Assembly (NCBI RefSeq): GCF_001307315.1
Contig: NZ_LGUC01000001.1
Location: 2,046,001-2,110,000, forward strand
Direction of reading: 5' to 3'
Length of the DNA: 64,000 nt
DNA from: Halolamina pelagica
GTDB taxonomy: Archaea > Halobacteriota > Halobacteria > Halobacteriales > Haloferacaceae
A model generated the notes under the pieces. The model saw only the letters and a program-made list of their open reading frames with translations. It had not been told where the DNA came from and made no database searches. Positions 8,404 through 17,773 of this stretch are shown here, one piece after another. How positions within the stretch are numbered: position 1 is the stretch's first letter; each line of letters starts with the position of its first letter. A program made the position numbers and the translations under genes.

Positions 8404-9057
8404 CTACTCCTGGACGCCGCCGAAGGGGTCGTCCTCCGACTCGTCGGTGAAGGGGTCGTCGCGCTCCGCGTCGTCGAACTGGCCGTCGGCGTCGTCGAAC
8501 TCCCGGAACAGCGTCTCGAACTCGTCGTCCGACCCCATCTCGTCGATCGTGGTGTCGAGCTCCTCGCGGAGCCGTTCGAGGCGGTCGGTGAGTTTGCCGT
8601 ACTCCTCGTTCTCGTCGAGTTCGGCGTCGGTCTTTTCGGCTTCGAGGAGGGCTTTCTTCGACGCCAGCGAGAACAGCTCTTGGACCCCCGAGTCGTACGT
8701 CCCCCGGCGGTTCAGGTTTTCGACGGTCTCGAGGAGTTCGTCCCGAGCAACCGGCTTGACGAGGTAGTCGTCGAACCCCATCCCGAGCACGTCGAAGTCG
8801 GGTTCGACGGCCGTCACCATCGCGACCTGACAGTCGAGGCCGCGATCCTGGATCACGTCCAGCACGTCGTCGCCAGAGAGCCCGGGCATCCGGCGATCGA
8901 GCAGCACGATGTCGACCTCAGCGTCGAGGTTGTCGAGCGCCTCGCGGCCGCCGTAGGCGGTTCGAACGCGGTAGCTGTCGCCAAGCCACGCGGCGTAGAG
9001 ATCTGCCAGGTCTGCCTCGTCCTCGACCACGAGCACGAGAGGTCGATCGTTACTCAT
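8404..9057 (-). CDS. HalX-type response regulator
   Basis: A 217-residue protein with an N-terminal receiver domain (residues about 7-120): acidic pocket VEDEAD, phospho-acceptor Asp54 in VLLDRRMPG, and signalling Lys in DDYLVKPVARDEL. This is followed by a HalX domain (about residues 125-190), a charged helical segment ending in REELDTTIDEM. No DNA-binding domain is present, as in other haloarchaeal HalX regulators, so signalling is by protein interaction. The C-terminus is an acidic tail with repeated DDPF motifs. There is no histidine kinase next to it, making it an orphan regulator. It ends directly against the OCD-family stop codon. Confidence 0.92.
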   Translation of the reverse strand: MSNDRPLVLVVEDEADLADLYAAWLGDSYRVRTAYGGREALDNLDAEVDIVLLDRRMPGLSGDDVLDVIQDRGLDCQVAMVTAVEPDFDVLGMGFDDYLVKPVARDELLETVENLNRRGTYDSGVQELFSLASKKALLEAEKTDAELDENEEYGKLTDRLERLREELDTTIDEMGSDDEFETLFREFDDADGQFDDAERDDPFTDESEDDPFGGVQE

Positions 9058-9150
9058 CTGAAGGGAAGGGTTGCTATGGATGAAAACGTGTGGCCGGCTA
9101 TATCAAAATACCCCTTCCGGACTCGCGAGCCCGAAAACGGCCGCGCGTGG

Positions 9151-10638
9151 TTACTCGTTGGGGCTGTAGTTGGGCGCTTCGTCCGTGATCATCACGTCGT
9201 GGGGGTGGCCCTCGGTCTGGCCGGCCGAGGAGACCCGGATGAACTCCGAGCGCTCCTTGAACTCGGGGATGCTCTCGGCGCCGACGTACCCCATCCCGGA
9301 CTGCATCCCGCCGACGAGCTGGTGGAGCTCGGAGGCCAGCGTCCCGGTGTAGGGAGTCGCCGCCTCGACGCCCTCGGGCACGTACTCCTCGTCGTTCTCC
9401 TCTTTGAGGTAGCGCTCGCCGCCGCCGGACTGCATCGCACCGACGCTCCCCATCCCGCGGTACTGCTTGTACTTCTTGCCGTTCATCGTGATGACGCGGC
9501 CGGGCGCCTCGTCGGTGCCGGCGAAGTAGGAGCCGAGCATCACCGCGTCGGCGCCGGCGGCGATGGCCTTGATCGCGTCGCCGGAGTAGCGAATCCCCCC
9601 GTCGGCGATCACGGGCACGTCGTGCTGGCTCGCCACGTCGGCCACCTCGGCGACGGCCGTGATCTGGGGCATCCCCGCGCCGGAGACGACCCGGGTGGTA
9701 CAGATGCTCCCCGGCCCGATCCCGACCTTGAGGCCGTCGGCGAAGTCGACGGCGGCCTCCGCGGCCGCCCGGGTGCCGACGTTGCCGAGCACCACGTCGG
9801 CGTCGACGGTCTCGGTGATGGCCCGTGCGGAGTCGAGCACGTTGAGGTTGTGTGCGTGGGCGCAGTCGATGAACAGCACGTCGGCGCCGGCCTCGTCGGC
9901 GGCGACGGCGCGCTCGTCCTCGAAGGGACCGACCGCGGCGCCGACGCGCAGGCGGCCGTCCGCGTCGCGAGCCGCGTTCTCGTTCTCGCGGCGTGCGAGG
10001 ATCCCCTGCATCGTCACCAGGCCGACGAGGTGCTCCTCGTCGTCGACGATGGGGACGCGCTCGATCTTGTGGTCGTACATGAGTTCGAGCGCGTCACGCG
10101 CGCTCACGTCCTCGCTCGCGGTGACGACCTCGTCGGTCATCGCCTCGCGCACCTCGTCGCTCTCGCCGACCTCGAGGTACGGGCGGATGTCCGTGCCGGA
10201 GATGATCCCCAGCACTCGGTCCTCGTCGTCGACGACCGGGGCACCCGAGACGCCCTCGTGTTCCATCATCGCGTCCACGTCGTTGACCGTCTGCTCTGGC
10301 GCGGCAGTGACGACGTTCTCCCGGCGGATCACCAGCTCGTCGGCGCGCTTGACCTGAGCGATCTGGGCCTCCATCTCCGCGGTGTCCATGCTGCGGTGGA
10401 GCACGCCCAGCCCGCCCTCGCGAGCCATCCCGATAGCCATCTCGGCCTCGGTGACCGTGTCCATCGCCGCCGAGAGGATGGGAATCTGGAGTTCGACGTT
10501 GGTCGAGACGCGCGTGGATACGTCCGCGGCGTCCGGTTCGACACGACTCTCCATCGGCCGCAGGAGCACGTCGTCGAACGTCAGCGCCTCCGGCACTCGA
10601 AGCTTCTCTGAGAAGGGTTCCGACCCGTTACTCGCCAT
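9151..10638 (-). CDS. guaB: IMP dehydrogenase
   Basis: A 495-residue IMP dehydrogenase catalysing the NAD-dependent oxidation of IMP to XMP, the first committed step of GMP synthesis. The N-terminal (beta/alpha)8 strand opens with [11 protein letters not shown]. Two CBS domains (about residues 95-215) interrupt the barrel. The catalytic cysteine loop is [11 protein letters not shown] (about residue 310), followed by [15 protein letters not shown]. The mobile flap is [12 protein letters not shown]. Length matches the family. ATG at 10638 is chosen from the longer frame because it gives the usual short polar leader. It has its own upstream spacer and probably its own promoter. Confidence 0.97.
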   Translation of the reverse strand: MASNGSEPFSEKLRVPEALTFDDVLLRPMESRVEPDAADVSTRVSTNVELQIPILSAAMDTVTEAEMAIGMAREGGLGVLHRSMDTAEMEAQIAQVKRADELVIRRENVVTAAPEQTVNDVDAMMEHEGVSGAPVVDDEDRVLGIISGTDIRPYLEVGESDEVREAMTDEVVTASEDVSARDALELMYDHKIERVPIVDDEEHLVGLVTMQGILARRENENAARDADGRLRVGAAVGPFEDERAVAADEAGADVLFIDCAHAHNLNVLDSARAITETVDADVVLGNVGTRAAAEAAVDFADGLKVGIGPGSICTTRVVSGAGMPQITAVAEVADVASQHDVPVIADGGIRYSGDAIKAIAAGADAVMLGSYFAGTDEAPGRVITMNGKKYKQYRGMGSVGAMQSGGGERYLKEENDEEYVPEGVEAATPYTGTLASELHQLVGGMQSGMGYVGAESIPEFKERSEFIRVSSAGQTEGHPHDVMITDEAPNYSPNE

Positions 10639-11088
10639 GTTGTCGGTGGTGAGGCTCGCCCCAAAAACGTTCCGAGTCGGGGAACCGTGTGGCCATGATG
10701 CGCACACTATCCTGGCGGGACGGGCCGAGTGACAGCCTCGTCCGTCGCGTTCGGGGCCCCGATCGACGTTTCTTCAGTTCCTGCGTATATCTCCCGATGG
10801 TTCTTCGACTTTTGTCCAGTTTCACCGATAATCTGGCCGTGGTTATGGGGCTCTCTCTCACGCAACGTTTATCGGCTTATCGGCGGAACTACTGTGTATG
10901 GACGTCGACAGTCTCGCCGCATCGCGCATCGTCGGCCAGTCGCCCAACAGCGCCGTCGACCAGCCGAAACCGATGTGGCGAACAGTTCGATGTCTTTTCC
11001 CGACATTTGCAGGATTTGACGGCCGTCGCGGCTATCCGGACTCGGGAGAACACCACCGTTTGGCCACGGGTGAGGCCGCGAGCTAGTC
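10639..11088. other. 450-bp intergenic region with a TATA-like box and one weak small ORF
   Basis: This spacer separates guaB (minus) from the DUF5794 gene (plus), so it should hold both promoters. A TATA-like AT patch (GCAACGTTTATCGGC, near 10863-10877) lies about 25-30 bases before an ATG at 10898 that opens a 62-codon frame ending at 11086, immediately before the GTG start at 11089. That small product has no recognisable family and includes arginine- and proline-rich stretches unlike haloarchaeal acidic proteins, so it may be untranslated leader instead of a gene. Nothing else is apparent. Confidence 0.4.
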
Positions 11089-12066
11089 GTGAGCGTCTCA
11101 GACCATCCGATCGCGTTACGCCTCGAACAGCGCGTCGGCGGCGCCACGAAGCTGCTGGCGACGGTGATGGGGCTCCCGCTCGTCGACGGTATCTTCCCCG
11201 CCCTCGTCGTCGCCGGTGCCCTGACGACCGACACGGGCGGGATGGACCCGTGGGGCGTGCTCCAGACCGGACTGCTCATCTTCGGCGGCTCCGCTACGGT
11301 CGCGGTGGTCCTCGCCGAGATGGAGGGGAGCCCCGTCGAGAAAGCCACGTCAGTCCTCCTGATCGGCGTCGGCCTCATCCCGCTCGCCGTCGTCGAGGCG
11401 GCGTTCGCCCAGACGCTGTACTCGATGTTCGATCCGGACGTGTTCCAGCGGTTCGCCGGGCTGGTGATTCTCGCGATCGCCGCCAAGACCGCGAGCGCGG
11501 AAGTCGGCACGTACCTCCCGGGTCCCGGTGCGATCGTCGCACTGGGGATCGTCGCCAGCTACCGCCCCTCGGGCGCCGAGTTGACGACGAGTTTCGAACT
11601 GTCGACGCTGCTGCCCGCCGCGGCCGCCGCCGGCACGGGGATCGCGTTCGCGCTCGGCGTCGCCCTCAGCGCCCCGCAGCTTCAGGGCGCGGTCGATATC
11701 GACCGGTTCCGATTCGGGAGCGCCGTCGCGCTGGGGATGCTCGCGGTCGACGTTCTCGGCGTGCTGGCGACCGATCAGCCGGTCGCGCTCGCCGTGCTCG
11801 CGGTGACCGCGCTACTCTCCTACGATCCGAACTCGGAGCCCAGCGATACGGGGCCGACGGTCGAGGACGACGCGCCGCCGATGTACAGCCCCGACGCCGA
11901 TAGCGAGGACAGACCGGTCGATCTGCCCGCCGAACTGGCTGCTGCCAGTCGGGGCAACGGCGCCGATGCGGAGTCGGCCGTCGGCGCGGCCGACGGCGGG
12001 ACGATCGAGTCTGAGGCGGAGGCAGCCGCGGAGTCGGACGAGCCCGAACGCCCGCCGTATCTCTGA
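11089..12066 (+). CDS. DUF5794 multi-pass membrane protein
   Basis: A 325-residue protein with about seven to eight hydrophobic helices in the first 245 residues (for example GIFPALVVAGALTTD, ATSVLLIGVGLIPLAVVEA and AVALGMLAVDVLGVLA), then an acidic, probably cytoplasmic C-terminal tail rich in Asp, Glu and Ala. The sequence fits the haloarchaeal DUF5794 family, whose function is unknown. The start is GTG at 11089 (MSVSDHPIALRLEQRVGG). It converges with the HTH membrane regulator at 12074, leaving 7 bases between the genes. Confidence 0.85.
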   Translation: MSVSDHPIALRLEQRVGGATKLLATVMGLPLVDGIFPALVVAGALTTDTGGMDPWGVLQTGLLIFGGSATVAVVLAEMEGSPVEKATSVLLIGVGLIPLAVVEAAFAQTLYSMFDPDVFQRFAGLVILAIAAKTASAEVGTYLPGPGAIVALGIVASYRPSGAELTTSFELSTLLPAAAAAGTGIAFALGVALSAPQLQGAVDIDRFRFGSAVALGMLAVDVLGVLATDQPVALAVLAVTALLSYDPNSEPSDTGPTVEDDAPPMYSPDADSEDRPVDLPAELAAASRGNGADAESAVGAADGGTIESEAEAAAESDEPERPPYL

Positions 12067-12073
12067 ACCGGGC

Positions 12074-12772
12074 TCACCGGTTTCTCAGCCACCAGACGGC
12101 ACCGATACCGAGCAGCATCGCCAGCCCGCCGAGGAAGAACAGCACCCCCGGCGGGAGCGCCAGCGCGTCCTCCGCGGTTCGGACGGTGTCGGCCATCGCC
12201 GTCGCCGTGGGCTCGGGGGTCGAGGTGGTCTGGGCGATCCCGATGCCGCCCTCGGTCTCCGTTGGGGTCTGGGTCGCAGCCTGATTTGCGCCGGTGTCGT
12301 AGTCGTCGGCGCCGCCGGTCCCCGCGAACGGGAGCGACAGCTCGCCGAGATACGCCTGCACGAGGATGCTCATCATCCCCAGCGCCGCGACGGCGCCGAT
12401 GAGTCGTGAGAGCGCGGCTTTCAGGCCGGTCGTGTCGTCCTCGGTGCCGGCGTAGACGATCAGCGGCGCGTCGGCCGGACCGTACACCGTCATCTCGCGG
12501 CCTTTCTCCGAGTACACCGTGTCGACCGGTTCGATCAGGCCGGCCTCCTCGAGGTTGCCGATGTGGTACTGGGCGTTCTGCAGCGAGAGATCCAACCGAT
12601 CGGCGATACCTGAGGGGGTGGCCGGTTCGTCGTGGAACTCGCGCAGCATGCCCCGAGCGGTGTCCGAGGAGAGCGCGGCGAGGGTCTCGCCCGCCTCGTC
12701 GCTGTCGACGCCGAGCACCCGAGGGTCCGGGTCGGGGTCGGCGTCCGGGGTGGAGGGCAGTATGTCGACCAT
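12074..12772 (-). CDS. Winged-helix regulator with two C-terminal transmembrane helices
   Basis: A 232-residue protein. Residues about 25-95 form an ArsR/HTH-type winged helix with the recognition region PATPSGIADRLDLSLQNAQYH and a wing IEPVDTVYSEKGREMTVY. Two hydrophobic segments follow: LSRLIGAVAALGMMSILVQAYL near residue 125, and LPPGVLFFLGGLAMLLGIGAVWWL at the C-terminus. Between them is a Thr/Glu/Pro-rich, probably extracytoplasmic loop. This is the common haloarchaeal design of a membrane-tethered transcription factor sensing envelope conditions; target genes are unknown. ATG at 12772 starts with a Pro/Asp-rich leader. Convergent with DUF5794. Confidence 0.85.
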   Translation of the reverse strand: MVDILPSTPDADPDPDPRVLGVDSDEAGETLAALSSDTARGMLREFHDEPATPSGIADRLDLSLQNAQYHIGNLEEAGLIEPVDTVYSEKGREMTVYGPADAPLIVYAGTEDDTTGLKAALSRLIGAVAALGMMSILVQAYLGELSLPFAGTGGADDYDTGANQAATQTPTETEGGIGIAQTTSTPEPTATAMADTVRTAEDALALPPGVLFFLGGLAMLLGIGAVWWLRNR

Positions 12773-12869
12773 GCAGCTTTTCGTTTTACACGGGTGGTTG
12801 AAACTCTATCCCCTTCCAGTTCGACCGGCGTTCACGTCGGTACGTTGCGCCGCCGTCGTCACGTCGCGC

Positions 12870-14243
12870 TCAGTCGCGCTGCCCGGGCACGACCAGCACC
12901 CGGAGATCGTTCACGTTCGTCCCCGTCGGGCCGGTCACCAGCGCCGCCTCCTGATCGTCGAGATAGCCGAGGGAGTCGTTGCGCGCGAGCGCGTCGCGGG
13001 CCGTCGCTCGATCCGTCACCGTCCCGGCGTCGACCAGCCCGCCCGCGGCGTCGGTGGCGCCGTCCCGACCGTCGGTGTCGACGGCGGCGACGACCACCGC
13101 CTCGGCCGCGTTGTCGACGCCGGACGCCAGCGAGCACGCCGCGGCGAGCGCGAACTCCGTGTTCGGGCCGCCCGCGCCGTCGCCCTGCACGTCGACGGTC
13201 GTCTCCCCGCCGGAGAGAACGACTGCGGGTGGGTCGACGGGATCCCCAGCGGCCGCCGCCTCCTCCGCGACCGCGACGTGAGTCGGCGCCGCCGCGCGCG
13301 CCCCACCGCGAACCCGCGAGGAGAGCACACAGGGCTCGTAGCCGCGTTCCTCGGCCGCGGCCGCGGCGGCGTCGATGGCCGTTCGCGCGCCGGCGACGAC
13401 GTGGGTGGGAACCTCGGCGACCGCGGGGTCGGCCGGGCCGGGGGTCTCCGGCCGCTCACCAGCGGCGCCGGCTTCCAGGTGCTCGCGAACCGCCGGCGCC
13501 GCGACCGCGTACCGCGAGAGCACGTCGAGCGCGTCGTCGTAGGTGGTCGCGTCCGGCGCGGTCGGCCCGGACCCGATCACCGAGGGCGGGTCGCCGGCCA
13601 CGTCGCTCACGGCGAGGGTGAGAACCGTCGCCGGCGCCGCGGCCGCGGCGAGCCGGCCACCCTTGACTCGCGAGCAGTGCTTGCGGACGGCGTTGAGCGC
13701 CTCGATGTCCGCGCCGGCGTCGAGTAGTGCGCGGGTAACGTCGCGGAGGTCGTCGACGGAGAGATCACCAGCCGGCGAGGCGAGGAGGGCGCTCGCGCCG
13801 CCGGTGACGACCGAGAGCACGAGCGTGGACTCGTCGGCCGACTCGGCGAGATCGAGCAGTCGATCGGTCGCGTCGGCGCCGTCGGCGGTCGGAACGGGGT
13901 GTCCGCCGGCCGCGACGGCGACGGCGCCGATCGACTCGCCGACCGCAGGGTCGTCGGCGGGGACGACGATCACGCCGTCCGAGATCCGGTCGCCGAGGCG
14001 GGCCTCGAGCGCGCGGACCACCCCCGGCGCGGCCTTCCCGCCGCCGACGACGAGCACGCGGTCGAACGCCGAGAGGTCGAGGAGCGATCGCTCGCCCGTG
14101 GCGATCTCGAGGTCGGCCCCAGTCAGGGCGAGCGCCTCACGGGTCGCGCGCTCGGGATCGGCGCCGCGGATGCCGGCGGCGAGACAGTCGAGCGCGACCT
14201 CGTGGGCGGGTGATCGGGCGTGGGTCGCGCGGTTCTCGAACAC
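12870..14243 (-). CDS. Glycerate 2-kinase (GckA/TtuD, DUF4147 + MOFRL)
   Basis: A 457-residue protein of the MOFRL glycerate kinase family. The N-terminal DUF4147 domain has VVGGGKAAPGVVRALEARLG and SVVTGGASALLASPAG; the linker contains TLAVSDVAGDPPSVIGSGPTAPD. The C-terminal MOFRL domain shows LSGGETTVDVQGDGAGGPNTEFALAAA, the signature of the family. It phosphorylates glycerate to 2-phosphoglycerate, feeding central carbon metabolism, and in haloarchaea is tied to the semi-phosphorylative Entner-Doudoroff route. GTG at 14243 is preferred over the upstream ATG because it gives the usual N-terminus (FENRATHARSPAHEVAL). It is divergent from the TraB gene, with 93 bases between the starts. Confidence 0.92.
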   Translation of the reverse strand: MFENRATHARSPAHEVALDCLAAGIRGADPERATREALALTGADLEIATGERSLLDLSAFDRVLVVGGGKAAPGVVRALEARLGDRISDGVIVVPADDPAVGESIGAVAVAAGGHPVPTADGADATDRLLDLAESADESTLVLSVVTGGASALLASPAGDLSVDDLRDVTRALLDAGADIEALNAVRKHCSRVKGGRLAAAAAPATVLTLAVSDVAGDPPSVIGSGPTAPDATTYDDALDVLSRYAVAAPAVREHLEAGAAGERPETPGPADPAVAEVPTHVVAGARTAIDAAAAAAEERGYEPCVLSSRVRGGARAAAPTHVAVAEEAAAAGDPVDPPAVVLSGGETTVDVQGDGAGGPNTEFALAAACSLASGVDNAAEAVVVAAVDTDGRDGATDAAGGLVDAGTVTDRATARDALARNDSLGYLDDQEAALVTGPTGTNVNDLRVLVVPGQRD

Positions 14244-14336
14244 GACAGAGCACGCGGCGGCAGAGGGGAAAAACGGTTCGGGAGGGGCCACCGCGCTTCG
14301 TCACGGTAAAGGCCCGGCAGCGCCGAACCGTGCTCA

Positions 14337-16007
14337 ATGAGTGAGTCGGAGGGGAGCGTGCAGGTCGTGGGGACCGCGCACGTCTCCGCCGAGAGCGTCC
14401 GGGAGGTCGAGGAGACCATCGAGACGGAGCGTCCGGACGCCGTCGCCGTCGAGTTGGACGAGGGGCGCTACAACCAGATGCGCGGCGGGGAGCCCGAGGA
14501 TCTCTCCGCTGGCGACCTGCTCGAGGGCAACACCGTCTTCCAGTTCCTCGCGTACTGGATGCTCTCGTACGTGCAGGCGCGGCTGGGCGACCGCTTCGAC
14601 ATCCAGCCCGGTGCAGAGATGCTCGCAGCCGTCGAGACGGCGGAGGACCTCGGCATCGAGGTCGCGCTGGTCGACCGGGACATCCAGGAGACGATCCGGC
14701 GGTTCTGGTCGCGGATGGGCTTGTTCGAGAAGCTCCAGGTCGTCGGATCGCTCGCGTTCGGCGTCACCGACCCGCGGATCGCCGGCGTCGTGTTCGGGCT
14801 GTTGGTCGGGGTCGTCCTGGGCCCGCTGCTGGGCGTTTTCGGCGGCGCCGTCGGAATTACGGAGTCGCTGCTGGTCGGGCTCACCGGGAGCGCGCTGGTG
14901 GGCCTGCTTTCGGCGTACGTGCTCGCGGAGGTCTCGTTCCGCACGCTCGAGGACGACGCGCTGGCGCTCGCGGTCGCCGGCGGCGGCGGGTTCGCCGTCG
15001 GTACCCTCGCCGGCGTCGGCCTCGGGCTGACCGACGCGCTGGTCACGGGGTACCTCGGCGACTTCGTGATCAGCGCCGTGGGGTCGATGACGCTGGGGCT
15101 CGCCGCGGGGCTGGCCGTCGGCGTCGCCGTCGCGGGCGCGATGAGCCTCCTCGGCGAGGGCGGCGAGCCGGCCGACGAGGAGATGGAGGAGCTACTCGAC
15201 CCGGACGACCTCACCGACACCGACGTGGTGACGGCGATGATGGAGGAGTTCCGGCAGTTCTCCCCCGGCGGTGCCGAGGCGCTGATCGACGAGCGCGACG
15301 CGTTCATCGCGCACAACCTGCTCGAGCTGCGCGCCCAGGGGAAGGATGTGGTCGCGATCGTCGGCGCCGGCCACCGCGCGGGAATCGAGGAGTACCTCGC
15401 CCACCCCGAGCGACTGCCGCCGCGGGAGTCGCTCACGGGACAACGGGAGCGCCTCCTACCGTGGGGGAAGATCGCGGCCGTCGCCATCACCGGCGCGTTC
15501 GTCGCGTTCTTCGTGCTGCTGGCGATGGCGGGCGTCGAGGACCGGTTCCTGCTGGAGCTGTTCGCGGCGTGGTTCGTCGTCAACGGCGTGTTCGCGGCGG
15601 GGCTGGCCCGACTGGTCGGCGCCCACTGGCCGTCGGCGCTGGTCGGCGGCTCGGTCGCGTGGCTCACCTCGGTGAACCCGCTGCTCGCGCCCGGCTGGTT
15701 CGCCGGCTACGTCGAACTCCGGTACACCACCGTGAACGTCGGCGACATCGAGACGCTGAACGCGATGCTCGACGACCAGGAGACGCCGCTGCTGGAGCTG
15801 ATCGACCGGATGTTCGACGTGCCGCTGTTCAAGCTCATCATGATCGTCGCGCTGACCAACGTCGGGAGCTTCGTCGCCTCGTTCCTGTTCGCGCTGTACG
15901 TCCTGCCGCCGTTCTTCGGCGACATCGGCGGCGTGGGCGCGGTGCCACAGCTCCTGATCGATGGCGCACAGAACAGCGCCCGAACCATCTGGGGGTGGCT
16001 CGCGTGA
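14337..16007 (+). CDS. TraB-family protein with C-terminal membrane domain
   Basis: A 556-residue TraB/PrgY/GumN family protein. The N-terminal domain starts VQVVGTAHVSAESVREVEE and contains VAVELDEGRYNQM and DRDIQETIRRFW, the metal-site region of this protease-like fold. Its last conserved piece, VVAIVGAGHRAGIEEYL, comes after an inserted hydrophobic section. Several membrane helices occur around residues 140-270 and again at residues 375-545. Known TraB proteins of bacteria and mitochondria limit pheromones or organelle signals and the fold is related to erythromycin-esterase/GumN hydrolases; the archaeal role is unknown. It overlaps the M50 protease gene by GTGA, implying translational coupling and a shared job in membrane proteolysis. 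Confidence 0.9.
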   Translation: MSESEGSVQVVGTAHVSAESVREVEETIETERPDAVAVELDEGRYNQMRGGEPEDLSAGDLLEGNTVFQFLAYWMLSYVQARLGDRFDIQPGAEMLAAVETAEDLGIEVALVDRDIQETIRRFWSRMGLFEKLQVVGSLAFGVTDPRIAGVVFGLLVGVVLGPLLGVFGGAVGITESLLVGLTGSALVGLLSAYVLAEVSFRTLEDDALALAVAGGGGFAVGTLAGVGLGLTDALVTGYLGDFVISAVGSMTLGLAAGLAVGVAVAGAMSLLGEGGEPADEEMEELLDPDDLTDTDVVTAMMEEFRQFSPGGAEALIDERDAFIAHNLLELRAQGKDVVAIVGAGHRAGIEEYLAHPERLPPRESLTGQRERLLPWGKIAAVAITGAFVAFFVLLAMAGVEDRFLLELFAAWFVVNGVFAAGLARLVGAHWPSALVGGSVAWLTSVNPLLAPGWFAGYVELRYTTVNVGDIETLNAMLDDQETPLLELIDRMFDVPLFKLIMIVALTNVGSFVASFLFALYVLPPFFGDIGGVGAVPQLLIDGAQNSARTIWGWLA

Positions 16008-16696
16008 GCACACCCGGTGGCGGCCGTGGCGGAGCGGGCGGCGGCCGGTTCGAGCCCGACCCCTCGCTGCGGTTCTCGGCCCAGGAGATTCAGGACCTGC
16101 TGATCGCGTGGCTCGCCCTCGGCGTCGCGTTCGCGATCTTCTTCGCCGGCGGCGGGCAGCGAGCGATCGCTCTCGTGACGGGGAGTCCAACGGCGTTCGC
16201 GGTCGCGCTGGTCGTCTCGCTGCTGACCGCCGGCGTGGGGTTCCTCCTCCACGAACTCGGGCACAAGGTGATGGCGGTTCGGTACGGCAACGTCGCCGCG
16301 TTCCGCGCTGAGTACAACATGCTGTTTCTGGCGATCATGAGCGCGTTCCTCGGGTTCATCTTCGCGGCGCCGGGCGCGGTCCACCACCGCGGCCGGCTGA
16401 CCGAGCGCCAGCACGGGCTGATCGCGCTCGCCGGCCCCGCCGTCAATCTGGTGCTCGCGGTCGTGTTCGTGCCGCTCTGGATCGCCGGGGGCGTCGCCGG
16501 CATCGGCCTCCTGGAGCTGCTGGGCGGTCGCGGGCTCGCGGTGAACCTGTTCCTCGCGGCGTTCAACATGATCCCGATCGGCGCGCTCGACGGGAAGACC
16601 GTGGTCGGCTGGAGCAAGACGGTCTGGCTCGGCGTCGCCCTGCCGAGCATCGCGGTGACGGTGTACGTGGTGTTCGTGCTGGGCGTCGGCTTCTGA
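16004..16696 (+). CDS. M50-like site-2 family membrane metalloprotease
   Basis: A 230-residue membrane protein. Zinc motif HELGH at residues 83-87 lies within helix FLLHELGHKVMAVRYG; the second metal element is NMIPIGALDGKTV near residue 188, replacing the classic NxxPxxxLDG. About six hydrophobic helices are present. The N-terminus is a Gly/Arg-rich polar leader. The protein probably cleaves substrates within the membrane. The start is GTG at 16004, overlapping the TraB stop, with no spacer, so the two proteins are very likely made together. Substrates are unknown. Confidence 0.9.
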   Translation: MSTPGGGRGGAGGGRFEPDPSLRFSAQEIQDLLIAWLALGVAFAIFFAGGGQRAIALVTGSPTAFAVALVVSLLTAGVGFLLHELGHKVMAVRYGNVAAFRAEYNMLFLAIMSAFLGFIFAAPGAVHHRGRLTERQHGLIALAGPAVNLVLAVVFVPLWIAGGVAGIGLLELLGGRGLAVNLFLAAFNMIPIGALDGKTVVGWSKTVWLGVALPSIAVTVYVVFVLGVGF

Positions 16697-16755
16697 CCGG
16701 TTCGCGTGCGCGGCGGAGCGGAGGACTTTTGCGCGGCCCTCCCGCCGCTTCAGCC

Positions 16756-17736
16756 ATGACCGAGGAGGAGGGGCTGACGTACTCGGACGCAGGGGTCGAT
16801 ATCGCCGACAGCGAGGCCGCCACGGCCGCGCTCGTGGGCGCCGCGGGCGCCGCGGGCGAGGGCACCGACAGCGACTACGCGGGACTGCTGGATATCGGCG
16901 ACCGCTACCTCGCGCTGGCGACCGACGGCGTCGGGACGAAACTGCTCGTCGCCGAGGCGATGGCCGACTACTCCACCGTCGGCATCGACTGCATCGCGAT
17001 GAACGCCAACGACCTCGTCGCCGCGGGCGTGCGCCCCGTCGCGTTCGTCGACTACCTCGCGGTCGACGAGCCCGACGAGACGTTCGCCGAGCAGATCGGC
17101 GAGGGGCTCGCCGCGGGCGCCGACGCCGCGGATCTCGAACTCGTCGGCGGCGAGACGGCGGTGATGCCGGAGGTCGTGAAGGGGCTCGACCTCGCGGGCA
17201 CCTGCGCGGGGCTGGCCCGGAAGGACGCGGTGTTCGAGGGAAGCGCCGAACCTGGCGACGCGCTCGTCGGCTGGGCGTCCTCCGGGATCCACTCCAACGG
17301 CCTCACCCTCGCGCGCGAAGCCGTCACCCGGGAGTACCAGTACACCGACCCCTACCCCGGCGAGCGCTACGACGCCGTCGGCGACGCGCTGCTGGAGCCG
17401 ACCCGGCTGTACACGGACCTGCTGGACCCCATGCGCGAGCACGGCGTCCGCGCCGCCGCGCACGTGACCGGCGGCGGCTGGACCAACCTCGAACGGCTGG
17501 GCGACTTCCACTACGAGATCGACGACCCGTGGCCGGCCCAGCCGGTGTTCGACTTCGTCCAGGACCTCGGCGACGTGAGCGACGAGGAGATGCACCGGAC
17601 GTTCAACATGGGCACCGGCTTCGTCGCGGCGCTGGATCCGGACGTGGCCGAATCGCTGGCGGAAGCGACGGGAGGGCGCGTGATCGGCCACGTCGAGGCG
17701 GGCGAGGGCGTGGCGATTCGCGGGCTGGAACTGTAG
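16756..17736 (+). CDS. purM: Phosphoribosylformylglycinamidine cyclo-ligase (AIR synthase)
   Basis: A 326-residue PurM that closes the imidazole ring, converting FGAM to AIR with ATP in purine synthesis. Recognisable blocks are the N-terminal TYSDAGVDI, the ATP/Mg loop DGVGTKLLVAE, the conserved IDCIAMNANDLVAAGVRPV, GGETAVMPEVV, and C-terminal THVTGGGW-like AAHVTGGGWTNLERL and FNMGTGFV. The ATG at 16756 gives the family N-terminus. It is preceded by a 59-base spacer with TTTTGCGCGG. The gene stands apart from other purine genes here (guaB, purF elsewhere in the window). Confidence 0.96.
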   Translation: MTEEEGLTYSDAGVDIADSEAATAALVGAAGAAGEGTDSDYAGLLDIGDRYLALATDGVGTKLLVAEAMADYSTVGIDCIAMNANDLVAAGVRPVAFVDYLAVDEPDETFAEQIGEGLAAGADAADLELVGGETAVMPEVVKGLDLAGTCAGLARKDAVFEGSAEPGDALVGWASSGIHSNGLTLAREAVTREYQYTDPYPGERYDAVGDALLEPTRLYTDLLDPMREHGVRAAAHVTGGGWTNLERLGDFHYEIDDPWPAQPVFDFVQDLGDVSDEEMHRTFNMGTGFVAALDPDVAESLAEATGGRVIGHVEAGEGVAIRGLEL

Positions 17737-17773
17737 CGCGCTCGAAGCGCTGTTTCTCGCGGCGATCGCCGCG

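Noticed and set aside
8680-10611. A 643-codon plus-strand frame opposite guaB
   Set aside because: Antisense to IMP dehydrogenase, which has full motifs; the plus product is low-complexity Val/His/Asp/Gly sequence.
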